Part shown: positions 53,401 through 64,000 of the stretch, in pieces
Layout: each line of letters starts with the position of its first letter
Position numbering within the stretch: position 1 is the first letter of the stretch
Origin: Methanobacterium subterraneum
GTDB taxonomy: Archaea; Methanobacteriota; Methanobacteria; Methanobacteriales; Methanobacteriaceae
Assembly: GCF_002813695.1 (NCBI RefSeq)
Contig: NZ_CP017768.1
Location: forward strand, 1,548,501-1,612,500
DNA: 64,000 bases
Direction of reading: 5' to 3'
Translations under genes and position numbers: made by a program
The notes under the pieces: model-generated
Seen by the model: only the letters and a program-made list of their open reading frames with translations
Told to the model about the DNA's origin: nothing
Databases searched by the model: none

Positions 53401-54426
53401 ATGGTAACCTATTCAGAATCAGGGGTAGACATCGACCTGGAAGAGGTCACTGTCAGCGCCCTAACTAAAAAACTAAAGAAAACCCTCCAATTTCAGGATG
53501 TTATAACCGAAAGCGGTCACTTCGCAGCTCTAGTTCGCCTGGGAAACCAGGCCCTGGCCATGAGCACCGACGGTGTGGGAAGCAAGATCCTGGTGGCGGA
53601 GATGATGGACCAGTACGATACTGTGGGTATTGATTGTGTGGCCATGGTGGTCAACGACCTTATCTGCGTGGGAGCCCGTCCCCTGGCCATGGTAGACTAC
53701 TTGGCTGTGGAAAAACCAGACCCGGAAGCAGCCAGCCAGATAGGAGAAGGACTGGCCGAAGGATGTCGCCAGGCCAATGTGGCTATGATCGGAGGAGAAA
53801 CCGCATCTCTACCTGGAATTGTGAAGAATTTTGACTTGGCAGCCACTGGTATTGGGCTGGTGGACCTGGATGGAATAGTCGCTGGGGATAAAATAGCCGA
53901 AGATGATGTTATTCTAGGTATCCAGAGCAGTGGAATTCATAGCAACGGTTTAAGTCTGGCCCGTAGGGTTTGCTTTGAAGAAGCAGGTCTTAAGGTGGAT
54001 GATTTCCTCCCCACCAATGAAAAGGTTACAGTGGGGGAAGCATTACTGGAACCCACCCGTATCTATGTGCAGGCCATCAACCAGTTACTGGAAAAAGTGG
54101 AAGTTCACGGCCTGGCCCATATAACCGGAGGCGGTTTCACAAACCTTAAACGGCTTAAAAAAGGAATCAGTTACCTTATTGATGACTTGCCAACACCCCA
54201 TCCATTATTCCAGTTCATTGCATCCCAGGGAGTGGAAGTTGAGGAGATGTACCGAGTTTTCAATATGGGCATTGGATTTGCAGTCATTTTACCACGGAAA
54301 AATGCCACTGAGGCCATGGAGATCATAGGGAACCATTTCCCAGTTCAGATCATTGGAAAAGTTTCCGAAGACCCTGAAGAGAAGGTTGAAGTTAAAACCT
54401 TCCAGGGAGGATGGATAGAACTGTAA
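53401..54426 (+). CDS. purM: Phosphoribosylformylglycinamidine cyclo-ligase
   Basis: PurM closes the imidazole ring of AIR in purine synthesis. The 341-residue protein has the PurM landmarks: [45 protein letters not shown] and [13 protein letters not shown], with ATP and FGAM sites in the usual order. The length is standard. A consensus ribosome binding site is weak (GGTGATTTTTC). No other pur gene is near. Confidence 0.95.
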   Translation: MVTYSESGVDIDLEEVTVSALTKKLKKTLQFQDVITESGHFAALVRLGNQALAMSTDGVGSKILVAEMMDQYDTVGIDCVAMVVNDLICVGARPLAMVDYLAVEKPDPEAASQIGEGLAEGCRQANVAMIGGETASLPGIVKNFDLAATGIGLVDLDGIVAGDKIAEDDVILGIQSSGIHSNGLSLARRVCFEEAGLKVDDFLPTNEKVTVGEALLEPTRIYVQAINQLLEKVEVHGLAHITGGGFTNLKRLKKGISYLIDDLPTPHPLFQFIASQGVEVEEMYRVFNMGIGFAVILPRKNATEAMEIIGNHFPVQIIGKVSEDPEEKVEVKTFQGGWIEL

Positions 54427-54542
54427 ATAAACTCAAATTTATTCCATTTAATTAATAATACAATTTTTTTATATAATTTAATTAGTATTAATGGATATTT
54501 TGTAGAATTAAGGGATATTTGATTAAACTTATAGGAAGGTGA

Positions 54543-55575
<1,033 letters not shown>

Positions 55576-55652
55576 TTTCCCAGTGGATTAAACTGGAAAG
55601 ATTAAAGGAAGCACCCTATAAACCATGATTGGTAAAAAAGGAGATAAAATCC

Positions 55653-56144
55653 ATGGACAGCAGCCAGGCAGTGTTTGAAGGACTGAAAAAAGCAGGAATC
55701 AATTTCGTGGTGAGTGTGCCTTGTGTCAACCTGGGGAAAGTCATGGAAATGGTGGACTGCGACCCGGATATCACCCATGTTCCTGTAACCCGGGAAGAAG
55801 AAGGATTCGGGATTGCAGCCGGAGCCTATATGGGTGGTAAGAAACCAGCCATCCTAATGCAGAACTCTGGATTGGGAAACTCAGTGAATGTCTTGGCTTC
55901 TCTTTTTAAACTTTACCAGTTCCCCATACTAATGATCATCAGCCACCGAGGTACTGAGGGAGAATTCATGGGAGCCCAGATCCCCATGGGAGAAGCCACC
56001 ACTGGAATACTGGACACCCTGGAAATCGCCTACATCAATCCTAAAAAACCGGAAGAAGCACTTAAACTCATACCCGAATCATGGTTACTGGCAGAATTAG
56101 GTGGATCGCCACTGGGCATACTCCTGGAGATTAGCTTCTGGTAG
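55653..56144 (+). CDS. comD: Sulfopyruvate decarboxylase, alpha subunit
   Basis: ComD is the subunit that supplies the thiamine-pyrophosphate activating half of sulfopyruvate decarboxylase, which gives sulfoacetaldehyde. The 163-residue protein has [12 protein letters not shown] and [19 protein letters not shown], containing the Glu that activates TPP. The ATG at 55653 has AAGGAGA eight bases upstream; an in-frame TTG at 55629 is not credible. It follows comC by 77 bases. Confidence 0.93.
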   Translation: MDSSQAVFEGLKKAGINFVVSVPCVNLGKVMEMVDCDPDITHVPVTREEEGFGIAAGAYMGGKKPAILMQNSGLGNSVNVLASLFKLYQFPILMIISHRGTEGEFMGAQIPMGEATTGILDTLEIAYINPKKPEEALKLIPESWLLAELGGSPLGILLEISFW

Positions 56145-56223
56145 AAACGGTTTCCATTGAATATAATTGAATATAATGTGCTCTAAAAAAGAGATATGAT
56201 TTAATAAAGGGAGAATTAGGAAG

Positions 56224-56781
56224 ATGGAAAGAATAAAGGCTCTGGAACAGATCACCAAACAGCTGAAAGACGAACTGGTTATCTGCAATATCGGATTCCC
56301 TTCAAGAGAGCTTTATCATGTTAAAGACTCTTCTAAGCATTTTTATATGATGGGATCAATGGGTATGGCTTCATCCATTGGCCTGGGACTGGCCATAGCT
56401 CAGGATAGGAAGGTGATTGTTTTCGATGGAGACGGATCACTTTTAATGAACCTGGGCAGCCTGGTGACCATCTACAACCAATCCCCTGAGAACCTGGTGC
56501 TGGTGGTTCTGGACAATGAATGTTACGGTAGCACCGGTAATCAATGCACCTACTCCTCCACCACCAACCTTAAAAAGGTGGCAGAAGGAGTGGGTTTTAA
56601 GAACACCGTTTTTTACCAAGAGTCCCCGGAAGTTGAAATTGATTTTGCTCCCGTTCTAGAAATGGAAGGACCTGTTTTCGTTCATGTGAAAGTGAAAGCA
56701 GGCAACGCAAGTGTACCAGTGATCCCCTTGGAACCCCCGGAAATCAAAGAACGGTTCATGAGGGAAGTGCAGGGAAACTAA
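56224..56781 (+). CDS. comE: Sulfopyruvate decarboxylase, beta subunit
   Basis: ComE binds the TPP diphosphate through magnesium. The 185-residue protein has the [15 protein letters not shown] motif (GDG...N) and [11 protein letters not shown], and pairs with ComD to rebuild a full TPP enzyme. It lies 79 bases after comD; the ATG is preceded by GGGAGAATTAGGAAG. Together with comC and comB elsewhere in the window, four of the steps to coenzyme M are accounted for. Confidence 0.93.
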   Translation: MERIKALEQITKQLKDELVICNIGFPSRELYHVKDSSKHFYMMGSMGMASSIGLGLAIAQDRKVIVFDGDGSLLMNLGSLVTIYNQSPENLVLVVLDNECYGSTGNQCTYSSTTNLKKVAEGVGFKNTVFYQESPEVEIDFAPVLEMEGPVFVHVKVKAGNASVPVIPLEPPEIKERFMREVQGN

Positions 56782-56842
56782 AAAATCGTTTTAAATCCCC
56801 TATTTACTGCCCCCCTATTTACTGCCTTTATTCACAATTACC

Positions 56843-57412
<570 letters not shown>

Positions 57413-57498
57413 ATTAAAAACTCCAACATTTTTTAATGATTCTTATTTCCGTGTAATCCAATAAATGGCCCATTAATGATTCCATCATTGTTGATTCA

Positions 57499-58008
57499 TC
57501 ACCATTGCTGGTAACGCACCAGTTCATCCAGGTCCTTCCGGGTTTTAGTCCCTGTTTCATCGGCAGGATATCCCAGTGGAGTGAATAAGAGAGGTTCCAC
57601 TTCATCCGGTATTTTAAGAACTTCTCTAGCTGCTTCAGCATCGAAAGCTGCTATCCAGCAGGTTCCTAGTCCCAGGTTAGTGGCTGCCAGTATTAGATGG
57701 TCCATGGCAATGGCGGTGTCCACATCCACGTAGTTACGGCCATCTCGACGGGTCCATGACTCTGATTTAACAGCACAGGCACAGATAACCAGAGGTGCCA
57801 GGCTAAACCAGTCCGCATGGTAAACACGTTTCAACTCATCCTTTCGACCTTCAGTTTTAACCACTATCAACCGGAAAGGCTGTTTATTGGCCGCAGTTGG
57901 TGCCAGTCGTGCAGCATCCAGTACTTTTTCCAGTTTTTCATCTTCCACTGGCCTGGACTGGTAACTGCGTACACTGTGTCGTTCCTTAATCAAATCCTCG
58001 AATTCCAT
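57499..58008 (-). CDS. Nitroreductase family protein
   Basis: The 169-residue FMN enzyme has KERHSVRSYQSRPVED, PTAANKQPFRLIVV and LGTCWIAAFDAEAA, the core motifs of the nitroreductase fold. GGGG lies upstream of the ATG. It is 86 bases from the flavin reductase gene. Compared with the gene at 48.9 kb it is a distinct subfamily. The substrate is unknown, but its neighbours suggest a role in redox or xenobiotic stress. Confidence 0.88.
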   Translation of the reverse strand: MEFEDLIKERHSVRSYQSRPVEDEKLEKVLDAARLAPTAANKQPFRLIVVKTEGRKDELKRVYHADWFSLAPLVICACAVKSESWTRRDGRNYVDVDTAIAMDHLILAATNLGLGTCWIAAFDAEAAREVLKIPDEVEPLLFTPLGYPADETGTKTRKDLDELVRYQQW

Positions 58009-58184
58009 CTATACAACCCCTAAATCTTTGTACACTTCTTACTGAAAATATTTTTAATTCCCAGTTCTCCATAAAATTTTTCTATTTATTATTATCTATT
58101 TTCTTCCACTTCAATTTACCTTTAAAAAATTGAGTGCAGAATAATTACTAAGTGTTTTTTGAAATAATTTATTCATCGATTTTT

Positions 58185-58991
58185 TTATTCCCACCGTATT
58201 TTCGGCTGGTTTCTTTCCGGTATTCTCTGGTGCTGATATTTAGGATACCCCACCATGAATGGGTATATCACTGTATTTCTTTCTGGAACTCCCAGTACAT
58301 CCTTAAGTGGAGGGTGCTGATTACAGGCAATATTCAATATACCAGCCCAGCAGCCACCCATTCCAAAGGAGGGTAAGGCCAGGTCAAGGTGAGTTAGGGC
58401 GATTATGCCATCGGTGAAGGCCATGTTATTTTCAGAATGGGCATGGGCCACCACCAGGCATGGTGCTTTTCTGAGGATGGGATCCATCCCATTTTCCCAG
58501 CTTTCAATCATGGAATCCAATGGCATTATATCTTTAATGGGAGAATCTCCCTTTGAAACCTCGTTCATCCATTCCATGGTTCGGGAGCTTATCTGGTTCA
58601 CTTTATCTGGATCGTTGATCACCGTCCATTCCACTGGCTGGCCATTGGCAGCAGATGGTGCGTATCTAACAATTTCAAAGATCTCCTCCATTGTTTCCCT
58701 GGTTACAGGTTGGTCACTGTAATGGCGGATTGATCTTCGCAATTTCATGTGGGATCCCATTTCTTCAGGAGTTATGGTGAATTTCTCGTTCCCCTCTATT
58801 TTAGATTCACGGAATCCGCCTATTGCTCCCTCTGGACATATTGCCCGGCAGTGCCCACACTGGCAACAGAAGGCTTCTGCTGTTTCAGGGATTTCTGGCA
58901 AATCATTCATTTGTATCAGGTTCATTGGGCATTCCCGGACACAAGAACCACATTTTATACATATATCGGTGTTTAAATCTTTCATGGTCAC
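58185..58991 (-). CDS. Ferredoxin-nitroreductase fusion protein
   Basis: About residues 1-65 are a two-cluster ferredoxin domain (CIKCGSCVRECPM and CCQCGHCRAICPE) and the rest is an FMN nitroreductase (MKLRRSIRHYSDQPV, PSAANGQPVEWTV, FGMGGCWAGIL). Electrons can pass from reduced ferredoxin to FMN within one chain. The start is GTG at 58991 with AGGGGA upstream. Its promoter holds the 12-bp palindrome shared with the broken flavin reductase gene, and the divergent neighbour is a MarR regulator. Confidence 0.9.
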   Translation of the reverse strand: MTMKDLNTDICIKCGSCVRECPMNLIQMNDLPEIPETAEAFCCQCGHCRAICPEGAIGGFRESKIEGNEKFTITPEEMGSHMKLRRSIRHYSDQPVTRETMEEIFEIVRYAPSAANGQPVEWTVINDPDKVNQISSRTMEWMNEVSKGDSPIKDIMPLDSMIESWENGMDPILRKAPCLVVAHAHSENNMAFTDGIIALTHLDLALPSFGMGGCWAGILNIACNQHPPLKDVLGVPERNTVIYPFMVGYPKYQHQRIPERNQPKIRWE

Positions 58992-59049
58992 ATTTTTCCC
59001 CTATTTGATCTTTTTTGCTTGGGATTTTTCAATTAACACCAAACTATAG

Positions 59050-59061
59050 TTGTATGTACAA
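59050..59061. promoter_or_regulatory. Palindromic operator TTGTATGTACAA (site 1)
   Basis: The 12-base near-perfect palindrome (TTGTA-TG-TACAA) lies between the ferredoxin-nitroreductase gene and the divergent MarR gene. On the minus strand it sits just downstream of a TATA-like TTATATATT (59075-59067). An identical copy in the same position relative to a TATA box is found at 61497-61508. Confidence 0.65.
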
Positions 59062-59138
59062 GCAATAATATATAAAGATTACCTAAAAAATCTTAATAGA
59101 AAGGAAAGAACATATTTGAACTTGAGGTGCCTTCCTTC

Positions 59139-59582
59139 ATGAATGAAAAAAAACAGTGCCCCACCATGTGCAGTTGCCTGTACTTCACCAGTAATAAACT
59201 TAACCGAATCCTTAACAAAATGGCGGAGGAGGAATTTCTGAAAACCGGTCTTTCACCCTCACACGCCCTGACCCTGATGAACATTAACTACCAGGCTGGC
59301 CTTTCCCAGAAAGAACTCTCCCAGATCATGAATATAAAACCATCCACCACCACCCGCTTCATAGACAAACTGGAGGGTAGGGGGCTGGTTGAAAGAAAGA
59401 TAAAGGGAAAATTATCCTACCTCTATCCCACTAAAAAAGGGATTGATCTCCAAAAGGAGATTGATAAATGCTGGGGAAGTTTACACCAACGTTACTCTGA
59501 GGTTTTAGGGCGTGAAGAAGGGGTTAAACTCACTGAACTAATTGATAAAACAGCCAGTGAATTGGAAAAACACATTTCTTAG
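59139..59582 (+). CDS. MarR-family transcriptional regulator
   Basis: The 147-residue protein has the MarR winged helix: LSPSHALTLMNINYQAGLSQ, then KELSQIMNIKPSTTTRFIDK, and the wing LVERKIKGKLSYLYPTKKG. Cysteines near the N-terminus (in QCPTMCSCLY) could sense oxidants or bind metal. The ATG at 59139 has GAGGTG nine bases upstream; an in-frame GTG lies inside that site. It is divergent from the ferredoxin-nitroreductase gene and is the likely binder of the TTGTATGTACAA sites. Confidence 0.9.
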   Translation: MNEKKQCPTMCSCLYFTSNKLNRILNKMAEEEFLKTGLSPSHALTLMNINYQAGLSQKELSQIMNIKPSTTTRFIDKLEGRGLVERKIKGKLSYLYPTKKGIDLQKEIDKCWGSLHQRYSEVLGREEGVKLTELIDKTASELEKHIS

Positions 59583-59656
59583 TTTCTTTAAAAAAAATAA
59601 AAATATTTCTATTAATTCCCCTTAATTATTTTATATATACTACATTTGCCCCATAT

Positions 59657-60811
<1,155 letters not shown>

Positions 60812-60912
60812 AACATGTCCTCTACTTAAACTAATGGTTCAATCAACTGATAACTAATAATAAGTTAACTTAATTTGGTTAAATTATTACTACACTTTAA
60901 ATTTAATTAACC

Positions 60913-61475
60913 TTATTTAATTAATTCTCGCCCTATATTCCAAGCTTTACCCACCTTCTCTTTAACCGTCCAGTAATAATTATCAGGCATGGTTAGAAGT
61001 AAGGGGTTTAATTTGCCCAAGTCTGGTATCCCCTCGGTGAGGATTTTTTCATCAGCATAAGTGGCGATTATTTCCCCTATAAACAGGTTATGGGTTGGCA
61101 TTTGGTAAACATCAACCAGTTTGCATTCCAAAGAGAGGGGACACTCCTTTATTAGTGGTGCGTCTTCCAGTTCGCCGTATTCCACTGTGAAAAGAATGGA
61201 TTTGTCTTCTTTTCATCCGGATACCAACCCACAATAATCAACTTCCCGCATCATATCTTCAGTGGGATAGTTAATGCTGAATGCATTATTTTCCATTAGA
61301 ACTGATTTGTGAGATGGGCTTTGTTTACCCCGGCAATTAGAAGAGGTGGATTTCCATTAGCCCTACTTAACCATCCTAATGCCATAAAATTAGCTGTTTC
61401 CCCATGTGTAGTGCCCAAGAGAGTCACTGGCATGGGATAAACAAAACTGTTATTACCTAGATTCGTTTTCTCCAT
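60913..61475 (-). pseudogene. Broken flavin reductase family gene
   Basis: Three pieces of one flavin reductase can be read on the minus strand. From ATG 61475 a frame runs through YPMPVTLLGTTHGETANFMA to AHLTNQF and stops near 61301. The homologous sequence continues in another frame from MENNAFSINYPTEDMM to CGLVSG, meets an in-frame TGA at 61215-61213, and resumes as KEDKSILFTVEYGELEDAP to the stop at 60913. So there is one frameshift near 61296-61305 and one nonsense codon. The intact relative at 56.8 kb shows the expected order. Sequencing error is the alternative. Confidence 0.8.
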
Positions 61476-61496
61476 TTGTATCACCCAAGTTATAAT

Positions 61497-61508
61497 TTGT
61501 ATGTACAA
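61497..61508. promoter_or_regulatory. Palindromic operator TTGTATGTACAA (site 2)
   Basis: An exact copy of the site at 59050-59061 lies 21 bases upstream of the broken flavin reductase start. On the minus strand it too lies a few bases downstream of a TATA-like sequence (ATTATATATT, 61520-61511). Confidence 0.65.
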
Positions 61509-61638
61509 CCAATATATAATTTTATTGTTTTATTTGGGTATTCTCATCACAAGAATTCAAACCCAATTTAAAAAAAACTTATTTGTTGCATCACCAGGTG
61601 AAGCATAGAAAAAAAGAAAAATATGGTATGATCCGTCA

Positions 61639-61926
61639 TTAACCCCTTCTTTTCTCGAATTCCCGGAACAATTCGTCCAGGTCTACTCCCTTATACACCA
61701 GGAGGAGAAGAGTGTGGAAAATGAGGTCTGCAGATTCATAAACCAGGTCTTCATCATTTTTAGAGGCTATGATGACCTCGGCAGCTTCTTCCCCGATCTT
61801 CTCCAGGATCTTATCCTCTGCCTTTTTATCATCATCCTGCATGATCCGAGAAGTGTAAGAGTCAATTGGGTGGTCCCTTCTATCTTCCAGGACCTGATAA
61901 ACTTCTCTGATGATTCCATCATTCAT
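61639..61926 (-). CDS. hisE: Phosphoribosyl-ATP pyrophosphatase
   Basis: HisE hydrolyses phosphoribosyl-ATP to the monophosphate in histidine synthesis. The 95-residue all-alpha protein has [19 protein letters not shown] and [19 protein letters not shown], containing the E-x2-E and E-x2-D magnesium sites of the MazG-like fold. It overlaps the upstream CBS-ParB gene by four bases, so the two are coupled. No other his gene is in the window. Confidence 0.93.
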   Translation of the reverse strand: MNDGIIREVYQVLEDRRDHPIDSYTSRIMQDDDKKAEDKILEKIGEEAAEVIIASKNDEDLVYESADLIFHTLLLLVYKGVDLDELFREFEKRRG

Positions 61927-62726
61927 TTTTTGATCTCCTTGATATCCTTACGCAACGGACCAGTTATGGCTATAAGAGGGTGCTGGGCATCATCAATAAT
62001 CTCAATATCCTCAAAGGAGTAAATACCCTCCTTATCTGCGGTTTTTTCCATTCCCATCTTTATATCCTGATCCAGAGCTATAACGTAGGAGTCTATTTCC
62101 TTGTATCCCAGTTTACGGGAGGCTACTGTCCGGTGATGTCCATCCACCAGTATGTAACGGTTACCTGTTTTTACCACTATAGTAGGTTCTGCCAGTCCCC
62201 TTTCAAGTTCGTAGGTACGCCCTTGAAGTTCATCAGCGTAGACCCGGTTCTGAGTGGGCCTTAAACGATCAATGGGGACTTTCTCATGAACCAGCCGGGT
62301 TCTAATGTTGTAGAGTTGTTCCAGTGTCTTTTTAAAGTGGTTCACTTTCATGGGAGTGGAACGCTCTATATGAGAGCGTACAATGTCGGTGTTGGTTATT
62401 ATACCCACTAACATACCAGTTTCACTTATAACTGGCATTCGGGAGATTCCCATGCGGAACATGACCCTGGCCGCATCATTGAGGGACATGGACTGGTCCG
62501 CTACCACCACATCGGTGGACATGATGTCCTTCACCTCGTGGACCCAGGGTTTCAGTAACAGGTCAAAGGCGGTGACCATGCCAATGACTTCCCCATCGGT
62601 TTTAACTGGGAAACCATCGTGCCCGGTCTGTTTCATGAGCTGGATCACTTCAGCATTGGGTGTGTCCGGGGTGACAGTTATTACCTCCCGGGTCATGTAA
62701 TCTTTAACCAGAGTTGACGTGGTCAT
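61923..62726 (-). CDS. CBS-pair protein with ParB-like domain
   Basis: The 267-residue protein has two CBS domains (about 1-125; [20 protein letters not shown] and [20 protein letters not shown]) and a ParB/sulfiredoxin-like domain (about 145-235; [18 protein letters not shown] and [17 protein letters not shown]). CBS pairs bind adenine nucleotides; the ParB-like domain may bind nucleotide or act as a nuclease or kinase. It lies between a DUF504 gene (22-base overlap) and hisE (4-base overlap), which suggests a link to ATP level or histidine synthesis. The function is unknown. Confidence 0.85.
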   Translation of the reverse strand: MTTSTLVKDYMTREVITVTPDTPNAEVIQLMKQTGHDGFPVKTDGEVIGMVTAFDLLLKPWVHEVKDIMSTDVVVADQSMSLNDAARVMFRMGISRMPVISETGMLVGIITNTDIVRSHIERSTPMKVNHFKKTLEQLYNIRTRLVHEKVPIDRLRPTQNRVYADELQGRTYELERGLAEPTIVVKTGNRYILVDGHHRTVASRKLGYKEIDSYVIALDQDIKMGMEKTADKEGIYSFEDIEIIDDAQHPLIAITGPLRKDIKEIKK

Positions 62727-62973
62727 CTGAACCTCCTATTTTAGGATTTTTATCCCATATAAGTTTGTTATCACATTCTATTCTTATTATGCGATGATAA
62801 GGAACCATAGCTCCGTCAACCATAATCATAAATCCTCCTTCTAAAGTTTGAATATCAGTGGCAGGGATGGTTTTAAGGTCGCCTGCACTTCCCCGGTGCA
62901 AATAGGTGACCTGGCAATTTTCCATGTTCATTTCCGGATGCCATTTTAGCATGTCCAGGATTCTCTTGGCCAT
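62704..62973 (-). CDS. DUF504 (MJ1316-type) protein
   Basis: The 89-residue protein (MAKRILDMLKWHPEMNMENC...) matches the DUF504/UPF0248 family, whose fold is the MJ1316 RNA-end recognition domain: VTYLHRGSAGDLKTIPATDI and VPYHRIIRIE are typical. In other organisms the domain is linked to RNA 2',3'-cyclic phosphate processing. The ATG at 62971-62973 follows GAGGT; a TTG 15 bases earlier lies in that site. It overlaps the CBS-ParB gene by 22 bases. Confidence 0.85.
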   Translation of the reverse strand: MAKRILDMLKWHPEMNMENCQVTYLHRGSAGDLKTIPATDIQTLEGGFMIMVDGAMVPYHRIIRIECDNKLIWDKNPKIGGSDDHVNSG

Positions 62974-63112
62974 TACTACTAACCTCAAATTTCTGGGGAT
63001 GGCACTTTGAGATCTTTGGTTATCCTCAAAAGTGTTCTCACTCGAAAGTTTCTTTTAAATCTAAAAACCTGAACTTGAAAATTCTAAACAATTTCATACC
63101 TGAATGTAATAT

Positions 63113-64000
<888 letters not shown>

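Noticed and set aside
57414..57641. Minus-strand frame overlapping the nitroreductase gene
   Set aside because: It is a shifted-frame shadow of the nitroreductase 3' end, with no motif.
61213..61215. TGA read as selenocysteine
   Set aside because: The intact relative has no Cys or Sec at this position, and a frameshift lies in the same gene, so a pseudogene or sequencing error is simpler.

Overview
The window is a stretch of a methanogenic archaeon of the Methanobacteriales, most likely the genus Methanobacterium. The evidence is the mcrBDCGA operon followed by mtrE, two of the radical SAM enzymes expected to modify methyl-coenzyme M reductase, coenzyme M (comB, comC, comD, comE), methanopterin (mptA) and F420 (cofG) biosynthesis genes, an archaeal proteasome and aCPSF1, AT-rich spacers, TATA-type promoters and strong GGAGG ribosome binding sites. 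No rRNA, tRNA, CRISPR array, IS element or prophage was seen.

Layout. 1-8.1 kb: mtrE (cut by the window edge) and mcrAGCDB on the minus strand, divergent from mmp10 and a second B12-type radical SAM gene, so the enzyme and two of its probable methylases share one locus. 8.4-14.0 kb: a seven-gene minus-strand operon of P-loop ATPases (two MinD-type with ferredoxin domains, one Mrp), NifX-like proteins, a CDF transporter fused to a NifX domain, and a DUF134 regulator at the head. Its make-up resembles the bacterial orange-protein (ORP) cluster. 14.3-16.5 kb: a ferrous iron operon (feoA, feoB, a 44-residue CxxCxxC protein) behind a DtxR/IdeR-like box. 16.5-32.4 kb: mostly housekeeping and conserved methanogen genes, including mmp7 and its coupled partner, a TRAM protein, comB, a TraB-family protein, a GTPBP1-like GTPase, a tRNA thiolase, an aminotransferase, a CPBP protease, trm1 and a tandem DUF4013 pair.

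32.7-36.0 kb: an archaeal-type glutamate synthase (ferredoxin-FMN subunit and GXGXG subunit) divergent from a winged-helix regulator across a dyad-symmetric promoter region. 36.3-42.0 kb: an Lrp-type regulator, a histone-deacetylase-family enzyme behind three copies of an 18-bp repeat, a DUF2100-like protein, mptA, a small partner gene and cofG. 42.1-48.7 kb: a block of four two-component signalling genes, one of them a kinase-like protein lacking the usual phosphoacceptor histidine. 48.9-56.8 kb: a nitroreductase, a Taw2-like tRNA methyltransferase, an unlisted 57-residue gene, psmB, aCPSF1, purM and comCDE.

56.8-61.5 kb: a redox-enzyme cluster (flavin reductase, two nitroreductases, an aldo/keto reductase with iron-sulfur tail, a broken flavin reductase) around a MarR regulator. 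An identical 12-bp palindrome lies in two promoters here. 61.6-64.0 kb: hisE, a CBS-ParB protein, a DUF504 protein and the 3' part of gatB.

Functional names come from reading motifs and family resemblance. No database search was run. Where several starts were possible, the one with the best-placed Shine-Dalgarno sequence was taken.
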